This document shows, in pieces, positions 10,600-22,535 of a stretch of DNA of 64,000 bases. Position 1 is the first letter of the stretch, and every line of letters starts with the position of its first letter. The stretch covers positions 2,108,001 to 2,172,000 of the forward strand of contig JAPVLO010000275.1 of the NCBI GenBank assembly GCA_027257055.1. The letters run 5' to 3'. The stretch is from Cephalopachus bancanus (taxonomy: Eukaryota > Chordata > Mammalia > Primates > Tarsiidae). Below the pieces are notes generated by a model. The model searched no databases and was not told the origin of the DNA. It saw only the letters and a list, made by a program, of their open reading frames with translations. The position numbers were made by a program, and so were the translations under genes.

Positions 10600-11560
10600 T
10601 GGAGACACAGTCCCTGCATTTGTGAATCACATTCTGCACTTCATTCTGTTTTAAGTGTGTCTCTTATAAACAGACTGTAGTTGGATATTATTTTTTGAAT
10701 TAAGCTAACAGATTATGTCATATTATAGAGGCATTTGCGCTATCCACGTTTGTCACTGTAACAGATGCTTTCAGTATTATTTTTGTCATACTTTTCATGC
10801 TTTCTAATTTTTATGGTTACTTGCTCTTTCCTTTGTTTTGTCTTTCACTATCTGGATTTTTTATCTTTTAAAAATAATCTTTAGTTATTTAAGTTTTGGA
10901 AGGCATCTTCTCCGCTTTTATTCTAATAGTAGAGTTCTTTTAGATTATTGCCTATATGGAAAGTGATAGCTTTAGAAGAGATTTCTCCTCACCTGATCTC
11001 TTATTCACTTCTTGGTTCTTAACAAAATAAACTGGCATTTACATCCAGACCATTAACATGAAACTACTGTTATGATGTTATGTGTTTTAGGCTGTGAAAA
11101 TAATTCTTAGCATTCACACTCAGTTGTGCAACCAGGCGCACAGCACCAGCCTAGATTGATCTTTTCTTTTAGCTGGTTCACTTGCTCACTGTCTCTCTTT
11201 GACATCATCTTATTTTTTTAATCTTTAAGTTGCTTCATATTTTATTCATATGAAGGGGTTATGTCTTCAAAATTTTTGGTGGCATATTTTTTGAGCAAGT
11301 ATATCTAAGCATATGTTGCATATCTAAGAATGTCTTTCAGCTGGCTTTTTCACATGAGATACAATTTAACTATATAATTCTTAAGTAATAAACATTCCTT
11401 TAAACGTTTCTTAGCAGGAACTTCACTGTCTTCTGATATTTAGTGTTGTGGAAAAGTCTGAGGCCCAGCTTATTTTTATTTCTTTATAAACAGACTCTTT
11501 TATTTTTATTTTCTGCTTAGATGTTTTAAAGATGCTAGAAGTGAGAATGTAAAATGTTAT
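10600..11560 (-). mobile_element. Probable old L1 fragment, antisense
   Basis: The AT-rich text around 'gtgtctcttataaacagact' and 'aatgtctttcagctggcttt' resembles old L1 (L1M) sequence read antisense. No frame is intact. Family and ends are uncertain. Confidence 0.4.
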
Positions 11561-11699
11561 AGCCACTCTGAAAGCAGTTTGGCAGGTTTTTTTTTGTTGT
11601 TTTTTACAAAACTAGGCATGCTAGAGGTTTATCAGTTTTTATTGTTTTGATTAACCAGCTTTTATTTCATTGATTTTTTCTACTATTCTATTTCGATTT

Positions 11700-13696
11700 C
11701 ATTGAGTTAAAAGATGTAACAACTGTATTGATTTATAATTCGTATGCCATGCAACTCACCCAATTAAAGTGTACATTTCAATGGTTTTAATGTGTTCTCA
11801 GAACTGTGCTAGCATCACAATTTTAGAACTTTCACCACCCCCTAAAAAAGCACCATATCAATTGGCAGTCACCCCCCTTCTTCCTATCCCCCCCACAGCC
11901 CTCAAAGAACCACTATCTTTTTAGATTTATGGACATTTTATATAAATAGAATATTGTAATGTGTGGTTTTTGCAGCCGACTCCTTACATGTAGCCTGATG
12001 TTCTCAAGGTTCTTCATGCTATAGCATGCATCAGTGCTTCCTTCCTCTTTATTACTGAATATTATTCCATTGTACGAATATACTACATTTCATTTATCCA
12101 TTCATCAACTGATGCACATTTAGTTTGTTTCCATTTTTTGAGCTAGTATGAATAATGCTGTTATGAACATTAGTGTACAAGTTTTCATGTAGGCATATGT
12201 TTTCTTTTCTCTTAGGGATAAACCTAGAAGTAGAATTACTGTGCCATATGGGAACTCTATGTTTAACCTTTTGAAAAACTGCCAGACTGTTTTCCAAAGT
12301 GGTGGTATCATTTTACATTGCTCTAACAGCATACAAGGGTTCAATTTCTCCACATTTTTGCCAACACTTGTTGTTGTCTGGCCTTTCTCATTTTAGCCAT
12401 CCTATAGCGTGTGAAGAGGTATCTCATTGTGGATTTGTTTTTAATTTTTCTGATGATTAATGATATTGAACATCTTTAAATGTGTTTACTGGCTATTTGC
12501 ATATCTCCTTTGCAGAAATATCTATTCAGATCCTTCATCCATTTTCAAATGGGTTACTATTGTCCTTTTTGTTGTTGGTTTGTCACAGTTCTTTATGTCT
12601 TCCAAATACAAGTTCCTTATCAGATATGTAATTTGTGAGTTGTCTTCTTACTTTCTACTTTGGCATTATTGGTACAAATCTATTTAATTTTTATGAAGTC
12701 TCATTTATCTGTTTTTCTTTTGTGGTTGTTGCTGTTGATGTTGTATCTAAGAACTCTTGGCCTAATCCAAGGAAACATAGACTTATGCCTGTATTTTCTT
12801 TTAAGAGTTTTGTGGTTTCAGGTCTTTCATTTAGGCTTAGGATCATTTTGAGTTAACTTGTGTGCATGGGATGAGGAGTGGGTTCAACTGCATCTTTCTG
12901 TATGTGAGTATCTGGTTGTCTCAGTGGTGTTTGTTGGAAAGACTGTTCTTTCCCCACTGAAATGTCTTGGCACCTTTGTCAAAATCTATTGATTCTAAGT
13001 ATGAGGGTTCATTTCTGGACTTTAAATTCGATTCCATTAATCTACATGCTTGTCCTTCAGTCAGAACCGCACTGACTTAGTTACTGTAGCTTTACTTACT
13101 GTAGTCAGTTTTGAAATTGGGAAATATGAGTCCTTCAACTTTGCTCTTCCTTTTCAAGATTTTTTGGCTATTCTGGGTCCCTTGAATTTCCATATGGGTT
13201 TTAGGGAAGAACTGCCAGTTTTGTTATTATGGCAATACTCCCTAAATTAATCTAAAATTCAACACAATCTCTCTCAAGATTTCAGCTTTGTGTGTGTGTG
13301 TGTGTGCCCAAACTGGCCATTTTTCTTGTCTAATTTCTCTGACTAGATCTTTCAGTACAATATTGAATAGTGGTAAAAGTAAACACTCTTCTCTTGTACC
13401 TGATTTTAGGGGGAAAGCATTCAGTCTTTCACCCATAAGTATGATGTTAACTGTAGGGTTTTGGTGCCTCTGTAAGGTTGAAGAAGGTCTTTATCTAGTT
13501 TATTGAGTGCTATTATCATGGAAGTGTGTTGGATTTTGTCAAACTCTTTTTCTGAGTCCATTGAGATGATAATGTGGTTTTGTCTTTTATTCTATTGATA
13601 TGTTGTGTTGTACTACTTTATTTAACTCTCAGATGTTAAGTCAATCTTGCATTCCTGGGACATATCCCATATCCATATCCTACCTGGCCCTTGGTC
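11700..13696 (-). mobile_element. Old L1 (L1M), antisense: 3' UTR and ORF2 C-terminal part
   Basis: Reading plus, 11740-12100 resembles the L1M 3' region on the complementary strand ('cacccaattaaagtgtacat'). 12110-13690 matches the ORF2 tail in reverse ('gaactctatgtttaaccttt', 'gaaaaactgccagactgttt', 'ggctattctgggtcccttga'). Frames are broken throughout. L1 sequence breaks off at about 13696, where an ERV-L provirus begins, and resumes near 19640 with the next part of the same L1 domain order. Confidence 0.8.
13288..13307. repeat. (TG)n microsatellite, short
   Basis: About ten uninterrupted TG units inside the antisense L1. Confidence 0.9.
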
Positions 13697-14160
13697 ATTG
13701 TATTTGTCAAGGTTCTCCAAAGAGACTGAAGGGTGAGGGGAAAAGGGAGAGAGGAGAGGGGGAGGGGCAGGGAGAAGCGGGGCAGGGGAGAGGGAGGGGA
13801 GAGAGCAAGAACAGAAACTCGGCTTGTGTCACTGTGGGGCTGGCAAGTCTGAAGTTTACGAGGTTGGCTGGCAGGATAGAAATTATCTTGAGTGATGTTA
13901 AAGTCTTGAATCCAAAGGCAGTCTGGAGACAGCATTTCTTCTTCTTTGGGGGACTTCAGTCTTTTCTCTTAAGGCCTTCAAATGATTGGGTGAGGTCTAC
14001 ATTATGAAGGTTAATCTCCTTTACTCATAGTCCATTGACTTAAATGTTAAAAATATCTTCAAGGCAGCATCTAGACTGGTACTTGACCAAGCAACTGGGC
14101 ACTACAACTTAGTCAAGGTGAAACATCACAGTCCACCCCACCTAACATATCCTGCTTCCA
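13697..14160 (-). repeat. ERV-L LTR (MLT2/MER21-like), 3' LTR of the provirus
   Basis: Starts 'gtatttgtcaaggttctcca' on plus and includes 'aatccaaaggcagtctggag' and 'ttctcttaaggccttcaaat'. The same landmarks recur in order at 19198-19634. 13730-13805 is a GGGGA/GAGG purine expansion at the place where the other copy has a TG repeat. The right boundary is approximate. Confidence 0.7.
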
Positions 14161-14325
14161 ACCAAAACTGCGCTTACCCTTGCCCCAGAAGAAGAGGGAG
14201 GGTCCTTGAGCGATGTTTCCTCTTCTCTTTGATATTCTATACCTCAAACACTATGAAGCAAAGTTAGTACATATTACATTACATGATAAAGGAATAAGAG
14301 AGGGAAGAAAACAAAGACAATTTAC

Positions 14326-14355
14326 AAACACACACACACACACACACACACACAA
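14326..14355. repeat. (CA)n microsatellite
   Basis: About 14 CA units inside the provirus internal region. Confidence 0.95.
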
Positions 14356-15099
14356 CAAGGTAAGGACATTAAGGAAATCCTTGTTTCTGCCACACATGTT
14401 TGTATCTGGTTTTTACTTTGTCTACCACACAATCTGTGTTCCTTTTGCCACCAGCGAGCACCTCATGGTTTTTTTTAAAACCTGGTGAAGTGACCCAACA
14501 TTGCTGAAAGGTCTTGGCCATTAGTAGTTCTGCCTGGATTGTGTTGCAGTTTTTTAATTGACTTTAATCATAGGACATGGTGATATTAAGAGATGCCTAA
14601 AGGAACCTCCTTTATTCCATTCGTATTTTTCCTTACTTCACTTTTCAGTTCAGTGTGCAGTCCAATTTCTCCTCGGTTGTCCAGGTGTCAACGCAGCTAG
14701 CAGAGCAACTGTCCTTTTTGCTTGTTGATTCAGATGCATTAAGTGCCCTAAGTGGCTGGTGGCAGTCTTAACTTTCAGTTCATTGGGATCCGTGTTTTGT
14801 CTTCTGGTGGCAGCATTCCTTCTTTGGACCAAAACTTCTAGACCAGCGGAGCACAGCACAAGGTTGCAGAGAAAGGAAGCAAAAACTTTTCTAGTGGGTC
14901 ACTAGGGGCAGTAGTGAGTCATGTTGCTGCCATCCACCCTTGATTCCTAGACTATCAGAGAAATTCTGACTATCAGAGAAACAGCAGCATGTATTGGAAC
15001 TGAGTCAGAGCACATAGAGCCTTCTAGAGAACCTTGTCCTGGCCCTGCAAGGCATTGCCACTTAGCTAGTGCTGTAACTGCATTTCAAACCAAATTTAC

Positions 15100-15269
15100 T
15101 TTTTTTGAGTCGGAGTCTCACTCTGTCGCTCAGGCTGGAGTGCAGTCGCACGCTCACAGCCACCTCGCCAAGTTGCCCAGGCCAGTCTCGAACCCGTGGG
15201 CTCAGGCAATCGTCTCACCTCGGCCTCCCAAAGTGCTGGGATTATAGGTGTGAGCCATTAGGCCTGGCC
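15100..15269 (-). mobile_element. Alu SINE fragment, internally deleted, minus strand
   Basis: The terminal part 'gagtcggagtctcactctgt' through 'cacgctcacagccacctcgc' joins directly to 'caagttgcccaggccagtct' and runs to 'gtgctgggattataggtgtg'. About 120 bp of the middle, including the inter-arm linker, is missing. It lies within the ERV-L internal region. Confidence 0.9.
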
Positions 15270-16599
15270 TTATAACTACATTTCAAAAGGCCATTCCATC
15301 ATTTTATCAGGCCTCCATCCCTGCTACCATAGCCACTTTGCTCCTGAGCCCACTGGGCAATGACAGGGGTGGCTGGGCAAAGAGGCTGACTAATATTCAC
15401 AGAATGGGCCATGCGATCCACTTGATTATTAAAATTAAAATCCTCCTTTGCTGAGGTCATCCATTGTGAACAGTCACACCGGACACAAGCATCTTATTTT
15501 TTGCCACCCAGAGAGATGTATACACATATGCAGACCTTGTCACCAATTTTTCAGTCATATTTCCTCTAAGTCTGTAATCATCCAGCCAACCACTAACTAC
15601 AGCCCATGAACGGTATATAATTCATATCTGGCCGTTTCTTCTTCCAAAGTTCTGACCATAAGAGGATGTCCCTTCACCGTGTCCTTCAGGGAGGCCTGTG
15701 GTGCTACAGCTGTCTCCTTTCAGGTAGTACCTGCATGATACACAGAACCATCTGTAAACTAGGCCAGAGCCTTTTCTTCCTTTGTCAAATAATCGCAGAG
15801 AGCCCCTCATCAAGCCATAGGTGCAGCTGGGGTAGAGAAGGTGGTGCTGCAGGAGTGGGGATCATGGGCATTGGGCCACCTCTTTATGTAACTAACTTGT
15901 GCCTTCAGGGTCTGCTTGCCCCATCATGTATATGCCATTTCTATTTGATGAAGAGGTGCTGCTGTGCACACCTGACTTTATGGCTTGGTGGATCAGGTAA
16001 CATCCAGTTCATGATGGGCAGCAGCTTAAGTATTCAGTTTCTACTAAGGCCTGGTAGCAGACCAAGAGCTGTCTCTCAAAAGAAGAGTAGTTATCTGCGG
16101 ATGACGACAGGGCCTTGCTCCAAAATCTGAATGATCTGCACTGAGATTCGCCTCCAGGTTTGTCAGAGGCTCGAGACAGCATTCCTATCTGCCACCGCTA
16201 CTCCCAGAATTGTTAGATCTGCTGGATCATAGTGACCCAAGTGGCTGGGCAGCTTGCATAGCAGCCTGGACCTGTTGCAGTGCTTTATTTTGTTCAGGAC
16301 TACACACAAAACTAGCAGTTTTTCTAGTCACATGGGAAATGGTCTAGAGTAATGCATCCAAATGAGAAATATGTTGTCTCCAAAATCCAAAGAGGTCCAC
16401 TAGGCATTGTGCCTCTTTTTTGAGTGTAGGAGAGGCCGGATGCAGCAGCTTCCTCTTTACTCTAGAAGGGATATCTTGACAGGCCTCATGCCACTGGACC
16501 TCTAGGAAGTTATTTCCCACTTTCTGACAGGCAAATGTCTTACCAATAATTCTAGAGCAGTTGCTACTGCTTGCTCACTAGGTGCCATCAGCATACTGC

Positions 16600-17140
16600 C
16601 ATCAATGTCATGAACTGGTGTGATGTTTTGTGGACAGGAAATTCTGGCAATCAAGTTCCCTGTAAACTAAATTATGACATAGAGCTGGAGAGGTGATATG
16701 CCCTTGAGGTATCACAGTGAAGGTGTACTGCTGCCCTTGCCTGCTGACAATCAGTTGCTTCTGGTGGTCTTTACTAACAGGAATAGAGAAAAGAGAATTT
16801 TCAAGACCAATAGCAGATACCAGGGGCTGTATTAATTTGCTCAAGCAACAAAACCACATCTAGTACAGCAGCTGCACTTGCAGTAATCCCCTGGTTAAGC
16901 TTATGGTAATCCACTGTCATTCTCCAACATCCATCTGTCTTCTGCACAGGCCAGTCTGGCAAGTTAAATGGAATTTGGTGGGAATCACTACCCTGCACCC
17001 TTTAAGTCCTTGATGGTGGCAGTACTTTGCAATCCCTCCAGGGATGAGGTGCTGCGTTTTGTTTGCTGTTTTCTTAGACAAAAACAGTTCTAGGGGCTTC
17101 CGCTTGGCCTTTCCCACCATACTAGCCCTCACTCCACAGG
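16600..17140 (-). pseudogene. ERV-L pol (reverse transcriptase) remnant
   Basis: Overlapping minus-strand frames in different phases (16608-16859, 16801-16998, 16917-17132) together resemble the reverse-transcriptase segment of a class III endogenous retrovirus: a primer-grip-like region preceded by a fingers segment. The coding sense is split by at least two frame changes and by stops, and the catalytic Asp-Asp block is not in an intact frame. It is non-functional. Confidence 0.7.
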
Positions 17141-19197
17141 TCAGGGAACCACTGTTGTGATTCTGCCAGTTACTCAGGATTTCTATTCCAATTATACATA
17201 CTGGAACTGGGAAACAACTACAGGATGAGTCAGGAGCACACCGGACCCACCATGAGAGGGACCTGAGCTTAAACTTCTTTGATCACCTGATCTCCATAAG
17301 CCCGTACTCTGGTGAGCCACAGTGATGTCTGGGGTCTCCGGGACTTAGCATTTTGGAGCCAGTGTCTAAAAAGTCTGATTACTTCCTATTTCATGGCAAA
17401 AGGCCATAGGTCCCTTTGGTGAAGGCTGGGAAAAAATTAACGGCATACATTTTTGTCAGTGTTGTGGGAGCTTTTCTTAAAAGGACCTGACCCTTCTCTT
17501 CATTCAGAGGCCTTTAACCTGGCTCAAGGCTGGGAATTGATTGAAGAGCTGTGACTCTTGGTTTTAATGATTCAAGTTAGCTTTGTGTTCACTTGACCTC
17601 CTGTACAAATCCAGCAAAAATTGAATAGACTACCTACTTCACATCTAAGAACACTATGATCAATTAGTCAACATCACAGGTCTGTGTGAGTCAGACTATT
17701 GTGACTGCTGCTTTGACTCTGCTGTTCATTATGGTAAGCATGCTCACCTTGCCTTGGTAACTAAGTGTTATCACTTGCCCCTGCAACCTTAGGATCTGAT
17801 TATCCCTGCTGCATTTATATTTCCCAATTCTGTGTCAGCAGTTCCCACGGTAATTTCTGACCTATGGGAAAGAGCAACCACAGACCTCTTCAAGGATACT
17901 GGGGCTTCCCTCACAAATTTATTCCTCACAGTCAAAGGTGAAAGGTAAAATGTGTGTCCTCTGGCTCCTCTCAAGGTAGATGGACATATCCTAAATAATA
18001 AATCCATTCTAACATCCCAGTCTCCCTAGGTCTTTGGATTCTTTCCTCTACACTATATCAAGGAAAGCCTGACATTTCAACTTCATTTAGAGTGGACATT
18101 TTTTTCCACATTTCACTCACCCAACCAACCAAACTTTCAGGGCCCTTTCTCATAAAATCTCCCCTACTGAGGTTCTAACATTAAATGTGGAATCTCTGCT
18201 TAGTGGGCCCAGATCAATAAATTTGGCTCCATCCAATGTTGTATTCCTTTCACCAATATCCCTTAATAGACATTCTCACATGTTACCCAGATTTCTATCT
18301 GTATAAATTAGAAAAATCAAGTAGTTCTTTGGTAGTATAGCTCACCTACTCATGGTCACACTTTGTACCTCACCTTTAGGGGCCTGCTGTGACCTGAGTC
18401 TAGTTATAGGTCTAGAAGGAAACAGTGGTGATGCAGCTGGTGAGTTCTGAAGAGAGACAGCAGTGTTTTGCAGGGCAGCTATCTTAGGGGAGGCCACTGC
18501 AGTTTCCTCAGGCAAAGCAGGGTTATTTTCCTCAGACAGGCGTCAGAAGAAGGCAGAGAACACTAGTCAGGATTTAGGGATTCAATGTCCCCAATGCCAT
18601 TGGGATCTTCTCTTACGTCCCCATTCAGGTTTTCAGGATCCCATTCTTTCTCAGTCAGTGCCATCACTCTAATAGCAGACACCCTGCAAAGTTGGGTCCT
18701 GTGATTCAGTTTGTGTTTTAATTAACCCAGTCATCAGATGAGACTCTTGGGTTGGTTTTTAGCAATATCAGCTCTGCAGCTGTAGGAGATAAAGTTCTCT
18801 TTCAGGAAAGATATAGACATTTTCAGGTCACCTAATGTGGCACTTGAGCTGGAGATTTGAGTCTTGAGCTCATCTTTTTGTCCTCCCTCACTTTGTCCAG
18901 AACAATTAGGAGGAACCAGCCAGTCTCATTATACTCCTTAGTTTGTTCTAAGGAATCAAATATGTCACCCAGAATATTGACTGTTATTAAGTATTTGATT
19001 AAAAGTTTTCAGTGGTGATATTTTGAGTATCTTCATTGCCACATCATGCCAGATACTATCAGTGTTCTTTTTACTACTGGAAATAAAGCCATTAGTGTCA
19101 TAAAATCTAATCAGATTAAAGAACCAACTTAATTAAAAACCCAGAACCGATTAAGAAGATTCTGTTCCTTTAGAACCACTCTTAGTACTAAACCTGA

Positions 19198-19240
19198 ATT
19201 AGTCAGGGTTCAACAGAGAAACAGAACATAAGGGATGTGT

Positions 19241-19335
<95 letters not shown>

Positions 19336-19634
19336 ACACACTTGGGGACGGGGGAAGGGAGAAAGAGAGAGAGAGAAAGAGATTTTAAAGAATTAGTTCA
19401 CATGATTTTGGTGACTGGCAAGTTTGAAATATGTAGCACCGGGTGATAGGTCAGCTGGCAATTCCAGCAGGAGACAATATTGCAGTCTTAAGTGCAAACG
19501 CAATCTGGAGACAGAATACCTTTTCACTGGGGATCTCAGGAAAGTCCTTTTCTCTTCAGGACTTCAACTAATTGGATGAGGTTCATCCACATTATGGCAG
19601 CTAAGTTAACACATAAAATTAACCATCACAGACG
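19198..19634 (-). repeat. ERV-L LTR (MLT2/MER21-like), 5' LTR of the provirus
   Basis: On plus it runs from 'attagtcagggttcaacaga' to 'taaaattaaccatcacag', that is TG...CA ends when read on minus. It contains 'cgcaatctggagacagaata' and 'ttctcttcaggacttcaact', parallel to the LTR at 13697. Confidence 0.75.
19236..19334. repeat. Long (TG)n microsatellite
   Basis: About 100 bp of TG repeat, broken once by 'ttatg' near 19291, within the LTR. Alternating purine-pyrimidine of this length can adopt Z-DNA and is normally highly polymorphic. The Cys/Val frame across it is an artefact. Confidence 0.97.
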
Positions 19635-20338
19635 TGAGGTCTAATCTTTTCTGTAGTGGCTGAATTAGTTTTGCTAGTATTTTGTTGAGAATTTTTTGCC
19701 TCTATATTCATAGGAGATATTGGTCTCTAGTCAATTTAATTGCTTTCTAGTTTGGATTTATTTTGCCCCTCTTGTCTTCCAGTTTTGTTTTTTTTTTGAG
19801 ATAGGAATTCAGATTTCTTATTTGAAGCCTTTTTCTCTATCCATTATTGAAAATGCAGCATTGAAATCTGCAACTATTATTGTTGAGCTATCTGCTTGTC
19901 TCTTCATTTCTGTCAGTTTATGCTTCATGTATATTGGAGATGCATTATTAGATGCATAATTTTTTATAACTGCTTTTTCTTCCTGATAGATTGACCCTTT
20001 TATCATTTAAAAAGTCTTTGTTTTGACAAACTTTTTTGTTTGTTTGAAAGTCTAGCTTGTCTGATGTTAGTATAGCCACTATAGCTTTCTTGTGATTGTT
20101 TTTTGCCTGGTGTATCTTTTTTTTTATCCATTTGCTTTAAATCTTTTAGTATCTTTGAATCTAGTATCTCTCCTGTAGACAGCACATAATTAGATTATGT
20201 GTTTTTAAAAAAACTAGTCTGACTATCTCTACCTTTTGATTGGATTGTTTAATCCATTCACATTTAACATTATAATTTGATTTGCATCTGTCATTAAATT
20301 GTTTGCTATAGGTCTTGTCTTTTTTCTCAATTCCCTTT

Positions 20339-20676
20339 TACATTAAATATTTTATTTTTTTTATTTTATTTTATTTTTTTTTTTTTTGAGTTGGAGTCTC
20401 ACTCTGTTGCCCAGACTGGAGTGCAGTGGCCGGTTCCGGCCACCGCAGCCTCGACCTGCTGGGCTCCGGCGATCCTTCCGCCTCAGCCTTCCAAGTAGCC
20501 GGAATTACAGGCATGCACTACCATGCCCGGCTGATTTTTTGATTTATTGTAGAGATGAGGTCTCGCTGCCCAGGCGGGTCTCGAACCCGCGGGCTCAGGC
20601 AATCCACTCACCTCAGCCTCCCAAAGGCGCGGGATTACAGGCTGAGCCACCGAGCCCGGCTACATTAAATATTTTA
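20339..20676 (-). mobile_element. Young lineage-type Alu with perfect 16-bp target-site duplication
   Basis: The Alu body (about 20355-20660, minus strand) is flanked by two identical copies of tacattaaatatttta at 20339-20354 and 20661-20676. The body keeps many CpGs ('ggttccggccaccgcagcct', 'gcccaggcgggtctcgaacc'), which indicates a recent insertion. It is close to the apparent consensus of the GACTCCAACTC Alu group. Confidence 0.97.
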
Positions 20677-20930
20677 AATGTAGCAATTTAATTTTATTAA
20701 TGATTTTTTGTCCTATTCTTTTAGTTATTTCCTTAGCAGCTACTCTAGGTCTTACCACATATATCCTGGCTCATTAGTATTAGTTATATATTCATACTAG
20801 TGATAACATTACTCCTATATAGCTCTATTTCCTTTACCCCTTTTCTGTGATATTATTGTTATGCAGATTATATTATTGTTACAAACCCTAAGACTATTAT
20901 TATAATTATTGCAGTATATAATTTTTTATC

Positions 20931-21222
20931 TTTTTTTTTTGAGTTGGAGTCTTACTCTGTTGCCCAGGTTGGAGTACTGTGGCATGCTCATGGCCACTGC
21001 AGCCTCGACCTGCTGGGCTCCGGCGATCCTTCTACCTCAGCCTTCCAAGTAGCTGGAACTACAGGCATGAGCCACCACATCCAGCTAAGCTTTTGATTTA
21101 TTGTAGAGACTAGGTCTCACCAAATTGTCTAGGTTGGTCTTAAATTCCTGAGCTCAGGCAACCCTCTCGCCTCTGCCTCCAAAAGTGCTGCAATTACAGA
21201 GGTGAGCCACTGCGTCCGGCAA
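20931..21222 (-). mobile_element. Alu SINE, lineage-type, minus strand
   Basis: A T-run, 'gagttggagtcttactctgt', 'ggctccggcgatccttctac', 'gatttattgtagagactagg' and 'gtgagccactgcgtccggc'. Flanks 'aattttttatct' and 'aattttatatct' are a probable imperfect target-site duplication. Confidence 0.93.
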
Positions 21223-22319
21223 TTTTATATCTTTTAAAGAAGTGGAGAAAAGAAAGAAGAGCAAGTTTATATTTATAGCTTCTGGTATATTAACCTTCTT
21301 ACTTACTGCTTTTGGGTCTCTTCTTTTGTTCTTGTGGATTGAAGTTGCTATCAGTAGTCATTTCCTTAGCCCAATATAGCTTTGTTTCCATTCACCTCCT
21401 TTGTGCTATTGTTGACAGATATATTACAATTCTGTAGGTTGTATGTCATATCCAATATACATTCTATACATAATTGCTTTTAAAATTAGTTAAGAGAAGA
21501 GAGAGGAAAAAACATGCATTTTAAAGTGCCTTGTAATTACACAATATAATTACATAATTACCTATACTGGTGCTTTCTATTTTTGTTTTTTGAAATGAAT
21601 TCTAATTACCCCCTGGGGTCACTTGCTTTCAGCCTTAAAAACTTCCTTAATTATTTCTTGTAAGGGGGTAGGTAGAGTCTGCTAGCAAGAAAATCTCAGT
21701 TTTTGATTATCTAGACATATCTCTATCTTGCCTTCATTTTAAAAAGGTAGCTGTGCTGGGTGCATAATTTTTGGTTTCAGTTTTTCCTTTGAGCATTTTG
21801 AATATGTTATTCCACTGCTTTTTGGCCACTATTGTCTCTGATAAGAAGCCAGCTGTTAATCTTATTGGGACTCTCTTGTAAGTGACAAGTCGTTTTACTC
21901 TTGCTATTTTCAAGATTTTCTACTTTTTTTTTTTTTTACTAGTTGCAAAATAGTACATTTTACAGTTTGTGAATCTTTTGTGTTTATTCTTCTTGGAGCT
22001 TTTGAGCTTCCTGGATGTGTATTGCTTTTCAATCAATATGGGAAGTTTTCAGTCATTATGCATTTAAATATTATTTTTCTTCTCCTCTCTCTCCTCTCCT
22101 GGTGTTCACATTATGTATATGTTGGTGTGCTTGATGGTGTCCCACATATTTCTGAAGCCCTGTTCATTTTTATTCATTTATTTTTCTCTCTGTTATTTGG
22201 CTTGCATAATCTCTTTTGATTTATCTTCAAATTAGCTCATTCTGCCAGTTCAAATCTACTGTTGAGCCCCTCTAATGAATTTTTATTTCCATTACTGAAC
22301 CTTCTAATTCTAGGATTTC

Positions 22320-22392
22320 CATTTAAAAATTTTGATTTTCCATTTAAAAATTTTGATGATTTTGATGATTTTTGATGATTTTTGATGATTTT
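22320..22392. repeat. Short tandem repeat, TTTTGATGA units
   Basis: A duplicated 'ccatttaaaaattttgat' is followed by four to five tgatgatttt units, inside old antisense L1. Confidence 0.85.
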
Positions 22393-22535
22393 CTCTCTTT
22401 GTTCACATTCTCTATTTGATGTGATATTGTCTTCATGCTTTAACTTCTCTACTCATGGTTCATTTTTTAAAGTTCTCTGAACATATTATAATGGCTACTT
22501 TAAAGTCTTTGTTACATCTGACATATTTCATTTTT

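Larger units (their letters stand above)
13697..19634 (-). mobile_element. ERV-L-type endogenous retrovirus, near-complete provirus, defective
   Basis: Two related LTR sequences (about 13697-14160 and 19198-19634), both on the minus strand, bracket about 5 kb of internal sequence. Minus-strand frames between 16600 and 17140 resemble a retroviral reverse transcriptase palm/fingers region. Frameshifts and stops break this pol domain at several points, and no gag, pol or env frame is intact. The total of about 5.9 kb with no env suits ERV-L. It is inserted in an antisense L1 and carries an Alu fragment. A clean target-site duplication cannot be made out. It is an ancient non-functional relic. 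Confidence 0.8.
19640..22535 (-). mobile_element. Old L1 (L1M), antisense, continuation toward the 5' part
   Basis: Resumes after the provirus with 'attagttttgctagtatttt' and 'ctatattcataggagatatt' (ORF2 in reverse), then the endonuclease-region equivalent ('gatgttagtatagccactat'), then ORF1/5' UTR-like sequence ('gtgtgcttgatggtgtccca'). Two Alus interrupt it, at 20355 and 20931. All frames are broken. Confidence 0.78.

Noticed and set aside
19237..19446. Cys-Val repeat protein
   Set aside because: Translated TG dinucleotide repeat.
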